Shown: piece by piece, positions 17,918-26,259 of the stretch
Layout of the letters: each line of letters begins with the position of its first letter
Position numbering within the stretch: position 1 is the first letter of the stretch
Source of the DNA: VAZQ01 sp963827585
GTDB taxonomy: Bacteria > Pseudomonadota > Alphaproteobacteria > Rhizobiales > Xanthobacteraceae
Reading direction: 5' to 3'
DNA length: 64,000 bases
NCBI GenBank assembly: GCA_963827585.1
Contig: CAWHCK010000047.1
Span: forward strand, 181,932 to 245,931
The notes under the pieces: model-generated
The model's input: only the letters and a program-made list of their open reading frames with translations
Databases searched by the model: none
What the model was told of the DNA's origin: nothing
Position numbers and translations under genes: made by a program

Positions 17918-18739
17918 CTAGAACGATCGACGAGCGCCGTAGGAGGGCTGCCAGGCAAAGAATTTGAACGGGTTCCAGTCCCTCGCCTCTCGCTGCCGAG
18001 CGGTCGTCCGTGCCACCTTCTTCTTCGTTGTTTTCTTCGGCTCGGTGGCGGCGGTCTCCGTGGACTCCGGTGCCGCTGCCGCGACGGTGGCTGACGCCGG
18101 CGGTTCCGATGCGACACCCGACGCCGGTTCCGAGCGGAGGGTCTCCGTGGACTGCGGTGCCGCTGCCGTGACTGGGGTTGACGCCGGCGGTTGCGGTGCG
18201 GCGCGCGACGGCGGTTCTGAGCGGGCGGTCTCCGTCGGCTGCGGTGCCGCTGCCGTGACTGGGGCTGCCGTGACTGGGGCTGCCGTGACTGGGGCTGCCG
18301 CGACTGGGGCTGCCGCGACTGGGGCTGCCGTGGCTGGGGCTGCCGTCGGCGGTTTCGCTGCGACCCGCGACGCCGGTTCCGGGCGGGTGGTCTCCTTGGA
18401 CTCCCGTGCCGCTGCCGCGGTTGTGGCTGACGTCCCTGGTTTCGATGCGACGCGCGACGGCGGTTCTGAGCGAACCGCGGGCACGACCGGTAGGGCCGGG
18501 GACTGCACGATTCTTACGGGAGCGGGCTCGTAGGCGGCCACCCCCTGGTTCTTTGCCAGCGTGGGCTCTACCAGCCAATGGAATGCCACGGCAAGAACGG
18601 CGTAGACCCCAAGGCAGCCTCCAATGACTGCCAGGGCATATGATCCCCGAGACCGTGACGTGTTCAAACGTACCCGAGGCCGTGAACTGTTGAAACGCAC
18701 GTGAATGCCCCCCAAAACGCGCCACCCATGGGCCACCAT
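17918..18739 (-). CDS. Ala/Pro-rich repeat protein with one membrane anchor
   Basis: The open frame gives 273 residues, but the true start is uncertain; a later start near the RPRVRLNTSRSRGSY segment would still keep the anchor. A transmembrane helix (about residues 34-55, YALAVIGGCLGVYAVLAVAF) follows basic residues. Next comes a long low-complexity stretch of about 30-residue units (SEPPSR, then TETARSEP and TETLRSEP) and a block of AAPVT/AAPVA pentapeptides. The end is basic (PKKTTKKKVARTTARQ) and finishes WNPFKFFAWQPSYGARRSF. The layout resembles a periplasm-spanning linker, but no peptidoglycan-binding or TonB domain is visible. Confidence 0.6.
   Translation of the reverse strand: MVAHGWRVLGGIHVRFNSSRPRVRLNTSRSRGSYALAVIGGCLGVYAVLAVAFHWLVEPTLAKNQGVAAYEPAPVRIVQSPALPVVPAVRSEPPSRVASKPGTSATTAAAARESKETTRPEPASRVAAKPPTAAPATAAPVAAAPVAAAPVTAAPVTAAPVTAAAPQPTETARSEPPSRAAPQPPASTPVTAAAPQSTETLRSEPASGVASEPPASATVAAAAPESTETAATEPKKTTKKKVARTTARQREARDWNPFKFFAWQPSYGARRSF
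18252..18341. repeat. Six tandem copies of a 15-bp unit inside the repeat protein
   Basis: The unit GCCGTGACTGGGGCT occurs six times, three copies being exact and three carrying one change (GCGACT or GGCT). On the minus strand each unit encodes one Ala/Pro/Val/Thr pentapeptide. Being a multiple of three, the array can expand or contract without breaking the frame. Confidence 0.9.
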
Positions 18740-19104
18740 CCTTTAGTCGCGGGCACGGGCAGATTGGTTCAATCCGGGGGTCCATCCGCACATGGGATTG
18801 AGTTGAAACCGATCAAAGCCCGGCGTTTGCTGGATTCCGGCTCTCTCGCGCTTCGCTCGCTCGGCCGGAATGACGACCGGGAGGGGGTTCGCGGTTGCCA
18901 TGCCCGCCCTCGGGCCCGCGCTTCGCGCGGCCCGAGGTAATCGAATAGCGCTTGAAAACGACAAGTCGAAAGCGGGTGTAGCAAAACACACACACTTCAT
19001 TTTTTTCAAACGACGGAGCCCGTTTCGATCGGTCGTCGCATTGACGATCAAGACTAAAGTTACAAAGGTAGCGGCTCCGTCACTCTATTGCATGCGAGAT
19101 CCCA
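18740..19104. other. Intergenic region with a short palindromic repeat (type D)
   Basis: The part at 18831-18876 (TGGATTCCGG, then CGCTTCGCTCGCTCGGCCGG) has the same sequence pattern as 40991-41035 and folds through GGATTCCGG/CCGGAATGA. Both copies are followed by a second GC-rich motif with ATGCCCG. No gene is supported here. Confidence 0.65.
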
Positions 19105-19362
19105 ATGATCGCGCCGGCCGCCGCGCGCGCACCCCGGATGTTGCTTGTGATCCGCGCGGACGAGCAGGGTCTGCCGACGGAGATGATCATCCCCGAGCCC
19201 AGCGTAACGCAACTCTATGGTGCGTTGCGCGCGTGGCTGACAGCCATCCTGCCGAATTGGCTCGGCAATTCACTCGGTCCGAACCGGCCCATCGACGCCG
19301 ATCCGCCCTCGGCTTCCGAGCCGGCATTGATCGATGTCAGGGTGAGGTGGGCGGGATTTTAG
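19105..19362 (+). CDS. Possible small protein, weak support
   Basis: An 85-codon frame, ATG at 19105, ending in the first bases of the tandem repeat at 19361. It reads RMLLVIRADEQGLPTEMIIPEP and then a hydrophobic ALRAWLTAILPNWL. No ribosome-binding site stands out and I recognise no family. It is listed because its composition is protein-like and nothing else occupies the stretch. Confidence 0.3.
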   Translation: MIAPAAARAPRMLLVIRADEQGLPTEMIIPEPSVTQLYGALRAWLTAILPNWLGNSLGPNRPIDADPPSASEPALIDVRVRWAGF

Positions 19363-19484
19363 AGCATGATCCCGAAAAGTTGCAGACTTTTCGGATAAGA
19401 TCATGTGACCGAACAAATGCTTAGAGCATGATCCCGAAAAGTTGCAGACTTTTCGGATAAGATCATGCGACCGAACAAATGCTT
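19361..19484. repeat. Tandem pair of a 62-bp REP-like element
   Basis: Two adjacent copies (19361-19422 and 19423-19484) differ at a single base. Each begins AGAGCATGATCCCGAAAAGT and forms a hairpin through GCATGATC/GATCATG. A third partial unit beginning AGAGCGAAATCGCGG follows. The elements resemble the first hairpin of the composite repeats at 21654, 38768, 49549 and 51604. They lie immediately after the truncated gene at 19522. Confidence 0.92.
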
Positions 19485-19521
19485 AGAGCGAAATCGCGGT
19501 TCAACCTGAAGCGAATCCACG

Positions 19522-20016
19522 TCACGGACGAATGCCGACGATAGTGTCGCTTTGTATTCCAGGTGCGGTCGAGAGCCACAGCGTGAGTATTGCCGCTGCT
19601 GCATCCTTGCCGAGCAGATATCCCCTGGCCTTCGCCACGTCGTTGGGGATTTTGGCAAGTGAGGCCGCCAGGGGCGTGCCGAGATCGGGAGCTCGGTCTG
19701 GATAGAGCGCCACCAGAACGTCATGGGCCGCAGACGCCGCCGCTGCCTCGATCGAGGTACTGCGATCAGCAGAAATATTCAGTTTGTGCGGTGTGTCGCC
19801 ACGTTCCACGGCATTTATCGCTTCAAACATCGCGACGTTGACGATCGCAAGGGTGCGTGCGCGGGACCGTGGCAATTCTCGCTGCTCCGTGGCGACGGCG
19901 TCGGCCTTGGCGACCCAATCGGATACTGCATCGGCCGACGCCGGTACGACGAGTGCCCAGAGGGCGAGTGCGCTTGCCAGCAACACGAATGCCGCTGCCG
20001 TTGGGTTCGCTGGCAT
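19522..20016 (-). pseudogene. N-terminal part of a haloperoxidase/PA-phosphatase-like protein
   Basis: A 164-residue product with a signal peptide (hydrophobic AAAFVLLASALALWALV, cleavage near ASADAV). The following SRARTLAIVNVAMFEAINAVE resembles the start of secreted vanadium-haloperoxidase-like phosphatases, which normally run 400 residues or more and carry their metal-binding residues in the C-terminal half. Here the frame stops after ..TIVGIRP, and repeat elements follow within 40 bp. The C-terminal catalytic part is absent, so this is probably a truncated gene. An intact short protein of unknown role cannot be excluded. Confidence 0.5.
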
Positions 20017-20235
20017 TTCGAAGCTTCCTCTGGCTGAATGAGTCATCCGAGGCATGCTACGACTGCCGTCCCCCTATGCTGTGTGACTTAGCTCACACGG
20101 CGCGCATGTGCCGCGCGGCCTAAGGACAGGCGCCAGCGGGCATCCGGTAGTCGCTGGCCCGCCCCCGATGCCGCAATGGACGCCGTCATGGCGCCGCGCC
20201 GTCGCGGCGGCATGCACGGATGCCGCTGCCGGTTC

Positions 20236-21483
20236 TCACCCTTTTTTCTGAGCCTTGATCTCGTTGAATTTGGACAGCGCTCGTTCAAATTTGTCGTCGA
20301 AGAGCCACATCGCATTGAGAATTTCGCGGAAGGTCGCAGATGTTTTTGCCCTGTCGGCTTGTCCAAAGGTGAAGATGCTGTTGTTGCGCAAATATCCCAT
20401 GATCGTCGGGTCGGAAATCCTATAGCTGGCAAAGTTGCCTGAATTGAGCGCGGACTTGGTCGGACTGGGAACGATCTGGATGAGCTCGAAAAGTTTCATC
20501 TGATCGATCGGATTTGGCAACGCTTTCACGATCGCCGGTATACGCGGGAAAACGTCCGCGTGTGCGTTCATGAGAGCATCTCTCACGGCGGTCCAGTGAT
20601 TGAGTTGGTGGTCCAGATTGCCGATCCGCGCCGCTTCCTTGTCGTCGCGAGCGCTCAGTGCGGGATCAAGGGCCGTGATCGACTTCCTGATCGCTGCCCA
20701 TTTCTTCTGACCGTTCTGGTCCTCGGACACACCCGTTTGCAGACTTCCCTTGTACGTATTCGAGCGCGCATTCCCCATGTTTTGATTGCCGTTCGTCTCG
20801 GCAAAGAAGAGGCCCAGGCTGATACGGCCTGCCGCTTCGGCATGTGCTGCGTCGAGGCCCTTGGCTCGTCCAATGGCGGTTCCCAGGTCGACAACGTCAT
20901 GAAATGGAGTATCCGAGGCTTGCGCATTGACGGGCGGCGCCTGCATGATTTTGAAGAGACTGGCATACTCGTCGAGCAGCGGCTCGTTGCCGGCATCGAA
21001 GTACGCTGGAGGAATGCCGAATTTGTTGGGCCTGCCGATCTTGGACGGAAGCGCGTCGGTGAGATCCTTGTACGCGCTTATCATGTTGTTGCGGGCAAGA
21101 TAGAGTGCTTGTCCCGGCAGGTTCGGCAGCTGTTGCTTCGAATTGATCTGTGCGCGCCGCTGGCTCAGGACCGACCTGAAATGGCTTACGGCATTGTTGT
21201 ACGTATCGAGCGCATCCGACTGTGGTGCCGTGAGCGCGGCCGGCTGACCCTCTGCGGGGGAAATGAAGCTGAGATTGCCGATGTTGGCCGGGACGAGCGC
21301 CGTGACCGTGTCGGCGATCGTATCGATGGCGTCGGACACCGGCGGCGTGAAGAGGAGACAGAGCGCAAGAGCTGGCGCACGCGCGGCTGCAAGCGCTCTG
21401 ACGGTTGCTGCACTGACGACGCGCGCTACGCGCCGACACCTGCGGCAGCAATCAAATGTGAAATCGACGGCAACGAGATGCAT
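20236..21483 (-). CDS. Secreted protein of unknown function
   Basis: About 415 residues. The N-terminal 55 residues contain a basic stretch and a hydrophobic helix (ALALCLLFTPPVSDA) that would act as a signal or anchor. The rest is hydrophilic and mostly helical, with LGLFFAETNGNQNMGNARSN near the middle and a C-terminus ending ALSKFNEIKAQKKG. I do not recognise the family. It is transcribed in the same direction as the truncated haloperoxidase-like gene (220 bp apart), so the two may once have formed a secretion-related pair. No catalytic motif can be named with confidence. Confidence 0.72.
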   Translation of the reverse strand: MHLVAVDFTFDCCRRCRRVARVVSAATVRALAAARAPALALCLLFTPPVSDAIDTIADTVTALVPANIGNLSFISPAEGQPAALTAPQSDALDTYNNAVSHFRSVLSQRRAQINSKQQLPNLPGQALYLARNNMISAYKDLTDALPSKIGRPNKFGIPPAYFDAGNEPLLDEYASLFKIMQAPPVNAQASDTPFHDVVDLGTAIGRAKGLDAAHAEAAGRISLGLFFAETNGNQNMGNARSNTYKGSLQTGVSEDQNGQKKWAAIRKSITALDPALSARDDKEAARIGNLDHQLNHWTAVRDALMNAHADVFPRIPAIVKALPNPIDQMKLFELIQIVPSPTKSALNSGNFASYRISDPTIMGYLRNNSIFTFGQADRAKTSATFREILNAMWLFDDKFERALSKFNEIKAQKKG

Positions 21484-21653
21484 CGCGCGTTCTCGCCGGA
21501 CTGAGACGACGGTGCGGCGGTATGACTTGTCATGCCCATGGCGGTTGAGATGCCTCAGTTTCTGCGAGGTGCACTAGACGCCAGCCGCTTGCCCATCAAC
21601 TCTTCGGCACGCGGCGCGCGGCTGCCGATTATGGCCGGGCAGCAATCGGGACA

Positions 21654-21758
21654 CTAGAGCATGATCCGGAAAAGTGGGTACCGGTTTTCCGAAAAGATCA
21701 TGCTCAAACAAAAAGCTAGAGCGTGATTGCGACTCAACCAAAAGCAATCACGCTCTAG
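21654..21758. repeat. Composite CTAG-bounded REP element, interrupted at its right end by IS481
   Basis: It starts at CTAG (21654) and forms a first hairpin through GCATGATC/GATCATGC with GGTACC in the loop. A short linker and a second CTAG (21716) follow, then a hairpin of GAGCGTGATTGC/GCAATCACGCTC closed by CTAG at 21755-21758. The first bases follow GGGACA, the terminal sequence of family A, so a family A remnant may precede it. Related copies lie at 38768, 49549 and 51604. Confidence 0.9.
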
Positions 21759-22711
21759 ATGTGGAGCCTCAAGACGTTGTACTCGGTCAGGCCGAGTCTG
21801 CTGATGGGTGTCTTACCATCGATACCTGTATGGGGCCTATGCCAGTTGTAGCGATGCAGCCAGGACGGCAGCTCAGCTTTTCGCTCGCGTGAGTTCTGGT
21901 AGGCCTGGGCATAGGCCCACTCACGCAGGCTGGTCTGGATGAAGCGTTCGGCCTTTCCGTTGGTTCTTGGCGTATAGGGCTTGGTGCGGATGTGGCGAAG
22001 CCCGAGCCGCTTGCAGGCCCTGCGGAAGGCGAAGGACTTGTAGCAAGAGCCGTTGTCGGTCATCACGCGCTCGACCTTGACGCCGAGGCTCTCGTAGTAG
22101 GCGATCGCGGCGTTCAGGAAAGCGATGGCGCTGCCCTTCTTCTCGCTGGGCATCACTTTGGCGAAGGCGATGCGGGAGGCATCGTCGATGCAGACGTGGA
22201 CGTACTCCCAGCCCACGCCGCGGCTGTTGCTTTGTCCTTTGCGGTCGCCGGTGATGCGATGACCGGTCTTGTTGAACCTGCCCAGCTTTTTGATGTCGAT
22301 GTGGATCATCTCGCCGGGGCGCTCGCGCTGGTAGCGGCGGACCGGTTCGCCTGGTTCCAGAGCACTGAGCTTGTTGAGCCCGAGGCGCCGCAGGATGCGG
22401 CTCACAGTGGCCTGCGAGATGCCGAGCTCGGCGGCGATCTGCTTACCGGTGTAGCGCTGGCGACGCAAAGTCTCGACGGCAGCGCAGGTGGCAGGCGGGG
22501 TTTGGTCTGGCGATGAAAGGGGTCTTGAGGATCGATCGCGCAAACCATCTACGCCTTCCGCGCGGAAACGGTTGACCAATTTGGCTACGGTCTTCGGGCT
22601 GGTGTTGAACCGCCGCGCGGCGGCGGCCCTGGACATGCCGCGATCCACTACGGCGCGCACCATCTCCTCTCGACCTTTCGGCGTCAGGCGGGCATTCTTG
22701 TGGGTGTCCAT
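21755..22711 (-). CDS. IS481-family transposase
   Basis: A 318-residue DDE transposase. The N-terminal HTH domains (SRAAAARRFNTSPKTVAKLV, then GKQIAAELGISQATVSRILR) precede an integrase core with IHIDIKKL, CIDDASR, VMTDNGSCY and NGKAERFIQT, matching the catalytic DDE triad. The last codons lie at the very end of the element: the final Ile codon and the TAG stop are completed by the flanking target duplication TCTAGA. The protein appears full length and intact, so the element may be active. Confidence 0.96.
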   Translation of the reverse strand: MDTHKNARLTPKGREEMVRAVVDRGMSRAAAARRFNTSPKTVAKLVNRFRAEGVDGLRDRSSRPLSSPDQTPPATCAAVETLRRQRYTGKQIAAELGISQATVSRILRRLGLNKLSALEPGEPVRRYQRERPGEMIHIDIKKLGRFNKTGHRITGDRKGQSNSRGVGWEYVHVCIDDASRIAFAKVMPSEKKGSAIAFLNAAIAYYESLGVKVERVMTDNGSCYKSFAFRRACKRLGLRHIRTKPYTPRTNGKAERFIQTSLREWAYAQAYQNSRERKAELPSWLHRYNWHRPHTGIDGKTPISRLGLTEYNVLRLHI

Positions 22712-22795
22712 TCGGTCCTCCGCGAATCGCTTTTTTGTTTGGCGACATCAGCGTTCCCGGTACGGAACAAATGGACAACCTCCTGAAAGTTCACA
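21760..22795 (-). mobile_element. Complete IS481-family insertion sequence with 6-bp target duplication
   Basis: The element is 1,036 bp. Its ends begin TGTGGAGCCTCAAGACGTTG (left) and, read inward from the right, TGTGAACTTTCAGGAGGTTG, which agree at 14 of 20 positions and start with the family's TGT. It is flanked by TCTAGA at 21754-21759 and 22796-22801. This agrees with the known NCTAGN target preference of IS481. Before insertion the site was the CTAG terminus of the composite repeat at 21654-21758. One intact transposase gene fills the element. Confidence 0.95.
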
Positions 22796-22854
22796 TCTAG
22801 ACCGGACATCGCAAACATTGTCGTCCGACGCGATCGGCCCAAAGGAGAATTCGC

Positions 22855-23646
22855 TTGAGCGATGGAATTGGCTCAGATAGCTACGACCCATGCTGGGCAC
22901 GTCGCTCGATTTCCCGAACTCTTGCTATCGTCATCATCGGTGCCTTGTTGGCTGGCTTCACCACCGGCTTCGCCGGTTTCGGCACTGGACTTGTTGCATC
23001 GGGCATCTGGTTCCATGCCCTCCCGGCGGCGATGGTCCCACCACTGGTCGCGCTGGCTTCCGTGGCGGCTCAGGTGGTCGGCCTCGTCACGGTTCGAAAA
23101 GCGTTCGACTGGTCGCGAGCCAAGCCGTATCTCATAGGCGGCGTGATCGGCGTCCCGTTCGGTGTTGCCGCATTGGCGGCGGCTTCGCCATTTCTCCTGC
23201 GGGTATCCATTGGCGCATTTCTCATCGCCTATGCGACTTATCAACTCTTTCAGCGGCACAAGCGCGAGATTGCAGGGTGGGGCGGCAAGACTGCCGACGC
23301 AGTAATCGGCGTCGGTGGCGGGTTCCTCGGAGGGTTCGCAGGCTTGTCCGGGCCCCTTCCGCTGATTTGGCTCCAACTCCGCGGCGGGGACAGCGCTCGG
23401 CAGCGGGCAATCTATCAGCCCTTCAATGTGATCGTGCTGGCGCTGGCCAGCGTTGCGATGTCGATCAGCGGGCAGATCACGTCACGCGTGCTTTGGATTG
23501 CGCTCTTGTGCCTTCCGGCCACTCTGATCGGTGCGTGGATCGGCGCGCGGGTCTATGTCGGCGTGTCGGCGCAGACCTTTCAACGCGTGGTGCTGAGCCT
23601 CTTGCTCGTATCCGGCTGCATCTTGATCGGGCAGGCGCTGACTTAG
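22855..23646 (+). CDS. TauE/SafE-family membrane permease
   Basis: A 263-residue membrane protein with about eight hydrophobic segments. TTG at 22855 is taken as start because AAAGGAG lies seven bases upstream. The two internal repeats typical of the family are visible: GFTTGFAGFGTGLVASGIW near the N-terminus and GVGGGFLGGFAGLSGPLPLIW at mid-length. The family exports sulfite, sulfoacetate or other organosulfonates, or takes up related anions; no sulfur-metabolism gene is nearby to decide. It begins 54 bp after the IS481 target duplication, so the IS may have altered its upstream region. Confidence 0.9.
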   Translation: MSDGIGSDSYDPCWARRSISRTLAIVIIGALLAGFTTGFAGFGTGLVASGIWFHALPAAMVPPLVALASVAAQVVGLVTVRKAFDWSRAKPYLIGGVIGVPFGVAALAAASPFLLRVSIGAFLIAYATYQLFQRHKREIAGWGGKTADAVIGVGGGFLGGFAGLSGPLPLIWLQLRGGDSARQRAIYQPFNVIVLALASVAMSISGQITSRVLWIALLCLPATLIGAWIGARVYVGVSAQTFQRVVLSLLLVSGCILIGQALT

Positions 23647-23667
23647 CGGCGGGGCGCCCTGACCCGC

Positions 23668-24720
23668 TCAATAACCGTCCACCTCGACGATGGCTTCGGC
23701 AAAGGCCTGCGGGGCTTCCTGCGGCAAGTTGTGCCCGATGCCGCCATTCAGGGTCCGGTGCGTATACTTGCCGGAGAATTTCCTGGCATAGGAACTGGGG
23801 GCCGGGTGTGGTGCACCATTGGCATCACCTTCGAGGGTGATGGTGGGCACGGTGATGAGCGGACCTTCCGCAAGCCGCTTTTCCAGATCGTCGTATTTCG
23901 GCTCGCCTTCAGCCAGGCCGAGCCGCCAGCGATAGTTATGGATCACGATGCTGACATGATCCGGGTTGTCGAAGGACGCCGCGGTGCGATCGAACGTCGC
24001 GTCATCGAAGTCCCACTTCGGCGAAGCGAGCTGCCAAATGAGCTTCGCAAAATCGCGCCGGTATTTGTCGTAGCCGGCGCGGCCGCGTTCCGTGGCGAAA
24101 TAGAATTGGTACCACCATTCGAGCTCGGCCTTTGGCGGCAGCGGCATCTTGTTGGCGTCACGGCTGCCGATCAGATAACCGCTCACCGAGACCAGGGCCT
24201 TGCAGCGCTCCGGCCAGAGCGCCGCGACGATGTTGGCCGTCCGCGCGCCCCAGTCGAAACCGGCGACGATCGCCTTCTCGATTCTGAGCGCATCCATCAA
24301 AGCGACGACGTCGACGGCGATCACCGACTGCTGGCCATTCCGGGCCGTCTCGCTTGAACGAAAGCGCGTCGTGCCATAACCCCGCACATACGGAACGATC
24401 ACCCGGTAGCCCCTCGACGCCAGCAAAGGCGCGACATCGACGAAGCTGTGAATGTCGTAAGGCCAGCCGTGCAGAAGGATGACCGCAGGACCATTGGCGG
24501 GGCCGGCTTCCGCGTATCCGACGTTCAGGACGCCGGCATCGATCTGCTTCAGCGAGCCGAATGACGTGTTCGTCCCCGGCTTGATCGTCGGCACATCGGC
24601 CGGCGTTGTCCTGCCGGCTTGCGCGCTCGCAGAACCGATCATGCCGAGCTGGACGGCGGCAATCGCCATGGCCGCGGTGCCAAGAAAGCGGCGGCGATGA
24701 TGGTTGATCTCGTGTGACAT
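23668..24720 (-). CDS. Tat-exported alpha/beta hydrolase, epoxide-hydrolase/dehalogenase-like
   Basis: A 350-residue protein from the ATG at 24720, chosen because it gives the twin-arginine leader HHRRRFLGTAAMAIAAVQL with a cleavage site near ASAQAG. The HGWP oxyanion-hole motif and VAGFDWGA nucleophile elbow (Asp rather than Ser) point to the epoxide hydrolase/haloalkane dehalogenase branch. GHNLPQEAP supplies the catalytic histidine. It would act in the periplasm. It converges with the TauE/SafE permease gene, 21 bp apart. The substrate is unknown. Confidence 0.9.
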   Translation of the reverse strand: MSHEINHHRRRFLGTAAMAIAAVQLGMIGSASAQAGRTTPADVPTIKPGTNTSFGSLKQIDAGVLNVGYAEAGPANGPAVILLHGWPYDIHSFVDVAPLLASRGYRVIVPYVRGYGTTRFRSSETARNGQQSVIAVDVVALMDALRIEKAIVAGFDWGARTANIVAALWPERCKALVSVSGYLIGSRDANKMPLPPKAELEWWYQFYFATERGRAGYDKYRRDFAKLIWQLASPKWDFDDATFDRTAASFDNPDHVSIVIHNYRWRLGLAEGEPKYDDLEKRLAEGPLITVPTITLEGDANGAPHPAPSSYARKFSGKYTHRTLNGGIGHNLPQEAPQAFAEAIVEVDGY

Positions 24721-24764
24721 GGTAAGTCCTCTTCTCGTTGAGCGTAGCACAGTCCTCGCGAGCC

Positions 24765-24804
24765 TGGCGTGCCGAGACTGGCGTGCCGAGACTGGCGTGC
24801 CGAG
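24765..24804. repeat. Three tandem copies of a 14-bp unit
   Basis: TGGCGTGCCGAGAC is repeated twice exactly and a third time without its last bases, in the leader upstream of the Tat-exported hydrolase gene. A short fragment resembling the REP hairpin (GAGCATGATCCCGAAA) lies at about 24935. No function is suggested. Confidence 0.7.
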
Positions 24805-24996
24805 AGAAGCGGCAGCGCTGTTTCCGGCCCCGCTGCCGCAACCCGCGCAGGCCCCCGTCATCAATGGGCCGATGTCACAGCCCGCGTTCCGGGGGATGAC
24901 CGGAATCGGGCAGTGACGCCGTGCTGCTCCACCGGAGCATGATCCCGAAAGACGCGGAGCCGTCCCGTTATCCATCCGCAGTCGCGTGCGGTGGCG

Positions 24997-26034
24997 TTAT
25001 TTCCTGGCCGCCAGGATTGTCACGACCCGCGCCTTCTGCTCGGGAGTGACGCTGCCGACGGCAGCAAGAACGTTCCGGTATGTGCTGTCGGGATCGAGAT
25101 ATTCGATGATCCGCTCGGCTTTCTCGCCGTCGGCGATGAGCTGCGGGTTGTGCAAGGTCTGCTTCACGGCCTCCTGCAGGAAGGCAAGCCGTGCCGGCGG
25201 AATTCCGGGCGGTGCAAGCAAAATGCGGCCGAGCTTTTCGACATTGGCGAGGAAGTCCATCACCCAGGTCTGCTCGGAATCCATCCGAGCCGCCTCGAAA
25301 ACGGTCGGACGGTCCGGGAAGAAGCGCGACTTGGTGCGCGAGATCGTCGCCAGCGCCCAGTTCTGCTTGGCCTTCACGAAATTGTTGGCGGACGATTCCG
25401 GCACATAGAGCGCGTCCATCTCACCGCGCGTGACCGCAAGCCCGGCGTCGGCGCTGCCTTTGTATCCTTGCACGACATGGCAATCGAGCTTGAGGGCCTC
25501 GCAGGTGAAGGCGGCCCCGATGCCGAGCCCGGACGTTGCGCCCGAGGAGGCCCATCGCCACTTCATCCGGGCATCGATCGCCTGCTGGACCTCCCGGATG
25601 GGAGAATCCGGCCCCACCAGCCAGAGCCCGGGCGGCGCGCCCACGGTCGCCAAGTAGGTGAACCTGGCAAGGTCGAAGCGCGCAGCCTGGTCTCCCGTCA
25701 GTTGCGCGAAGGCAGCGCTGGTGCCGTTGCTGAGCGAGATTTGCAGACCGTCGGGCGGTGCAACGTACAGGCGATTGAGTGCAATGAGTCCGCCGGCGCC
25801 AGGCTGGTTCTCGACGATGACCGTCGTCCCCAGCGTCTTGGCCAGGTAGGGCGCGATCAGCCGCGAGAAGATGTCGTAGCCGCCGCCGGTGCCGGAGCCC
25901 ACGATCATCCGCACGGTCTTGCCGGCGTAGAAGGCTCTTTCGGCTTCCTGCGCGTGCCCCGGCGATGCCGATACGGTCCAGCAGACCGCGAGCGACAGAA
26001 TGACAACCCGACGCGGCGTGATCATTGTTTGCAC
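24997..26034 (-). CDS. Bug/TctC-family periplasmic solute-binding protein
   Basis: About 345 residues from GTG 26034; an ATG three codons later is an equal alternative. A Sec signal peptide (VVILSLAVCWTVSASPGHAQ) precedes the mature start. The family core VRMIVGSGTGGGYDIFSRLI, then TVIVENQPGAGGL and PPDGLQISL, is intact. Two cysteines (TCEALKLDC) may form a disulfide. No TctA/TctB permease is encoded here, so this is an orphan binding protein, a common situation for the family. The ligand is probably a small carboxylic acid, from family knowledge only. Confidence 0.9.
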   Translation of the reverse strand: MQTMITPRRVVILSLAVCWTVSASPGHAQEAERAFYAGKTVRMIVGSGTGGGYDIFSRLIAPYLAKTLGTTVIVENQPGAGGLIALNRLYVAPPDGLQISLSNGTSAAFAQLTGDQAARFDLARFTYLATVGAPPGLWLVGPDSPIREVQQAIDARMKWRWASSGATSGLGIGAAFTCEALKLDCHVVQGYKGSADAGLAVTRGEMDALYVPESSANNFVKAKQNWALATISRTKSRFFPDRPTVFEAARMDSEQTWVMDFLANVEKLGRILLAPPGIPPARLAFLQEAVKQTLHNPQLIADGEKAERIIEYLDPDSTYRNVLAAVGSVTPEQKARVVTILAARK

Positions 26035-26259
26035 CGTCCGATCTCTCCGCGTGTCTTATCACATCCGCGGTCTGATCCGCACGAGCCGCGTGGGACACCC
26101 TGCCGGCTCGCCATCTTTCAGGACGCACCGCGCACCCTGATTCAGAACGATTTCAGGTCTGCCCCAAGGACAGCTGGCGTTTTCAGCGGCAAACGCGCCC
26201 GCTGCGGTGTTCTCTTGCTGCCATTATGACCGATGGCGGCATTGTGGAGGGAGGAAGCC

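Noticed and set aside
18252..18341. Regular repeats considered as a CRISPR array
   Set aside because: The 15-bp units are contiguous without spacers and in frame within a protein gene.
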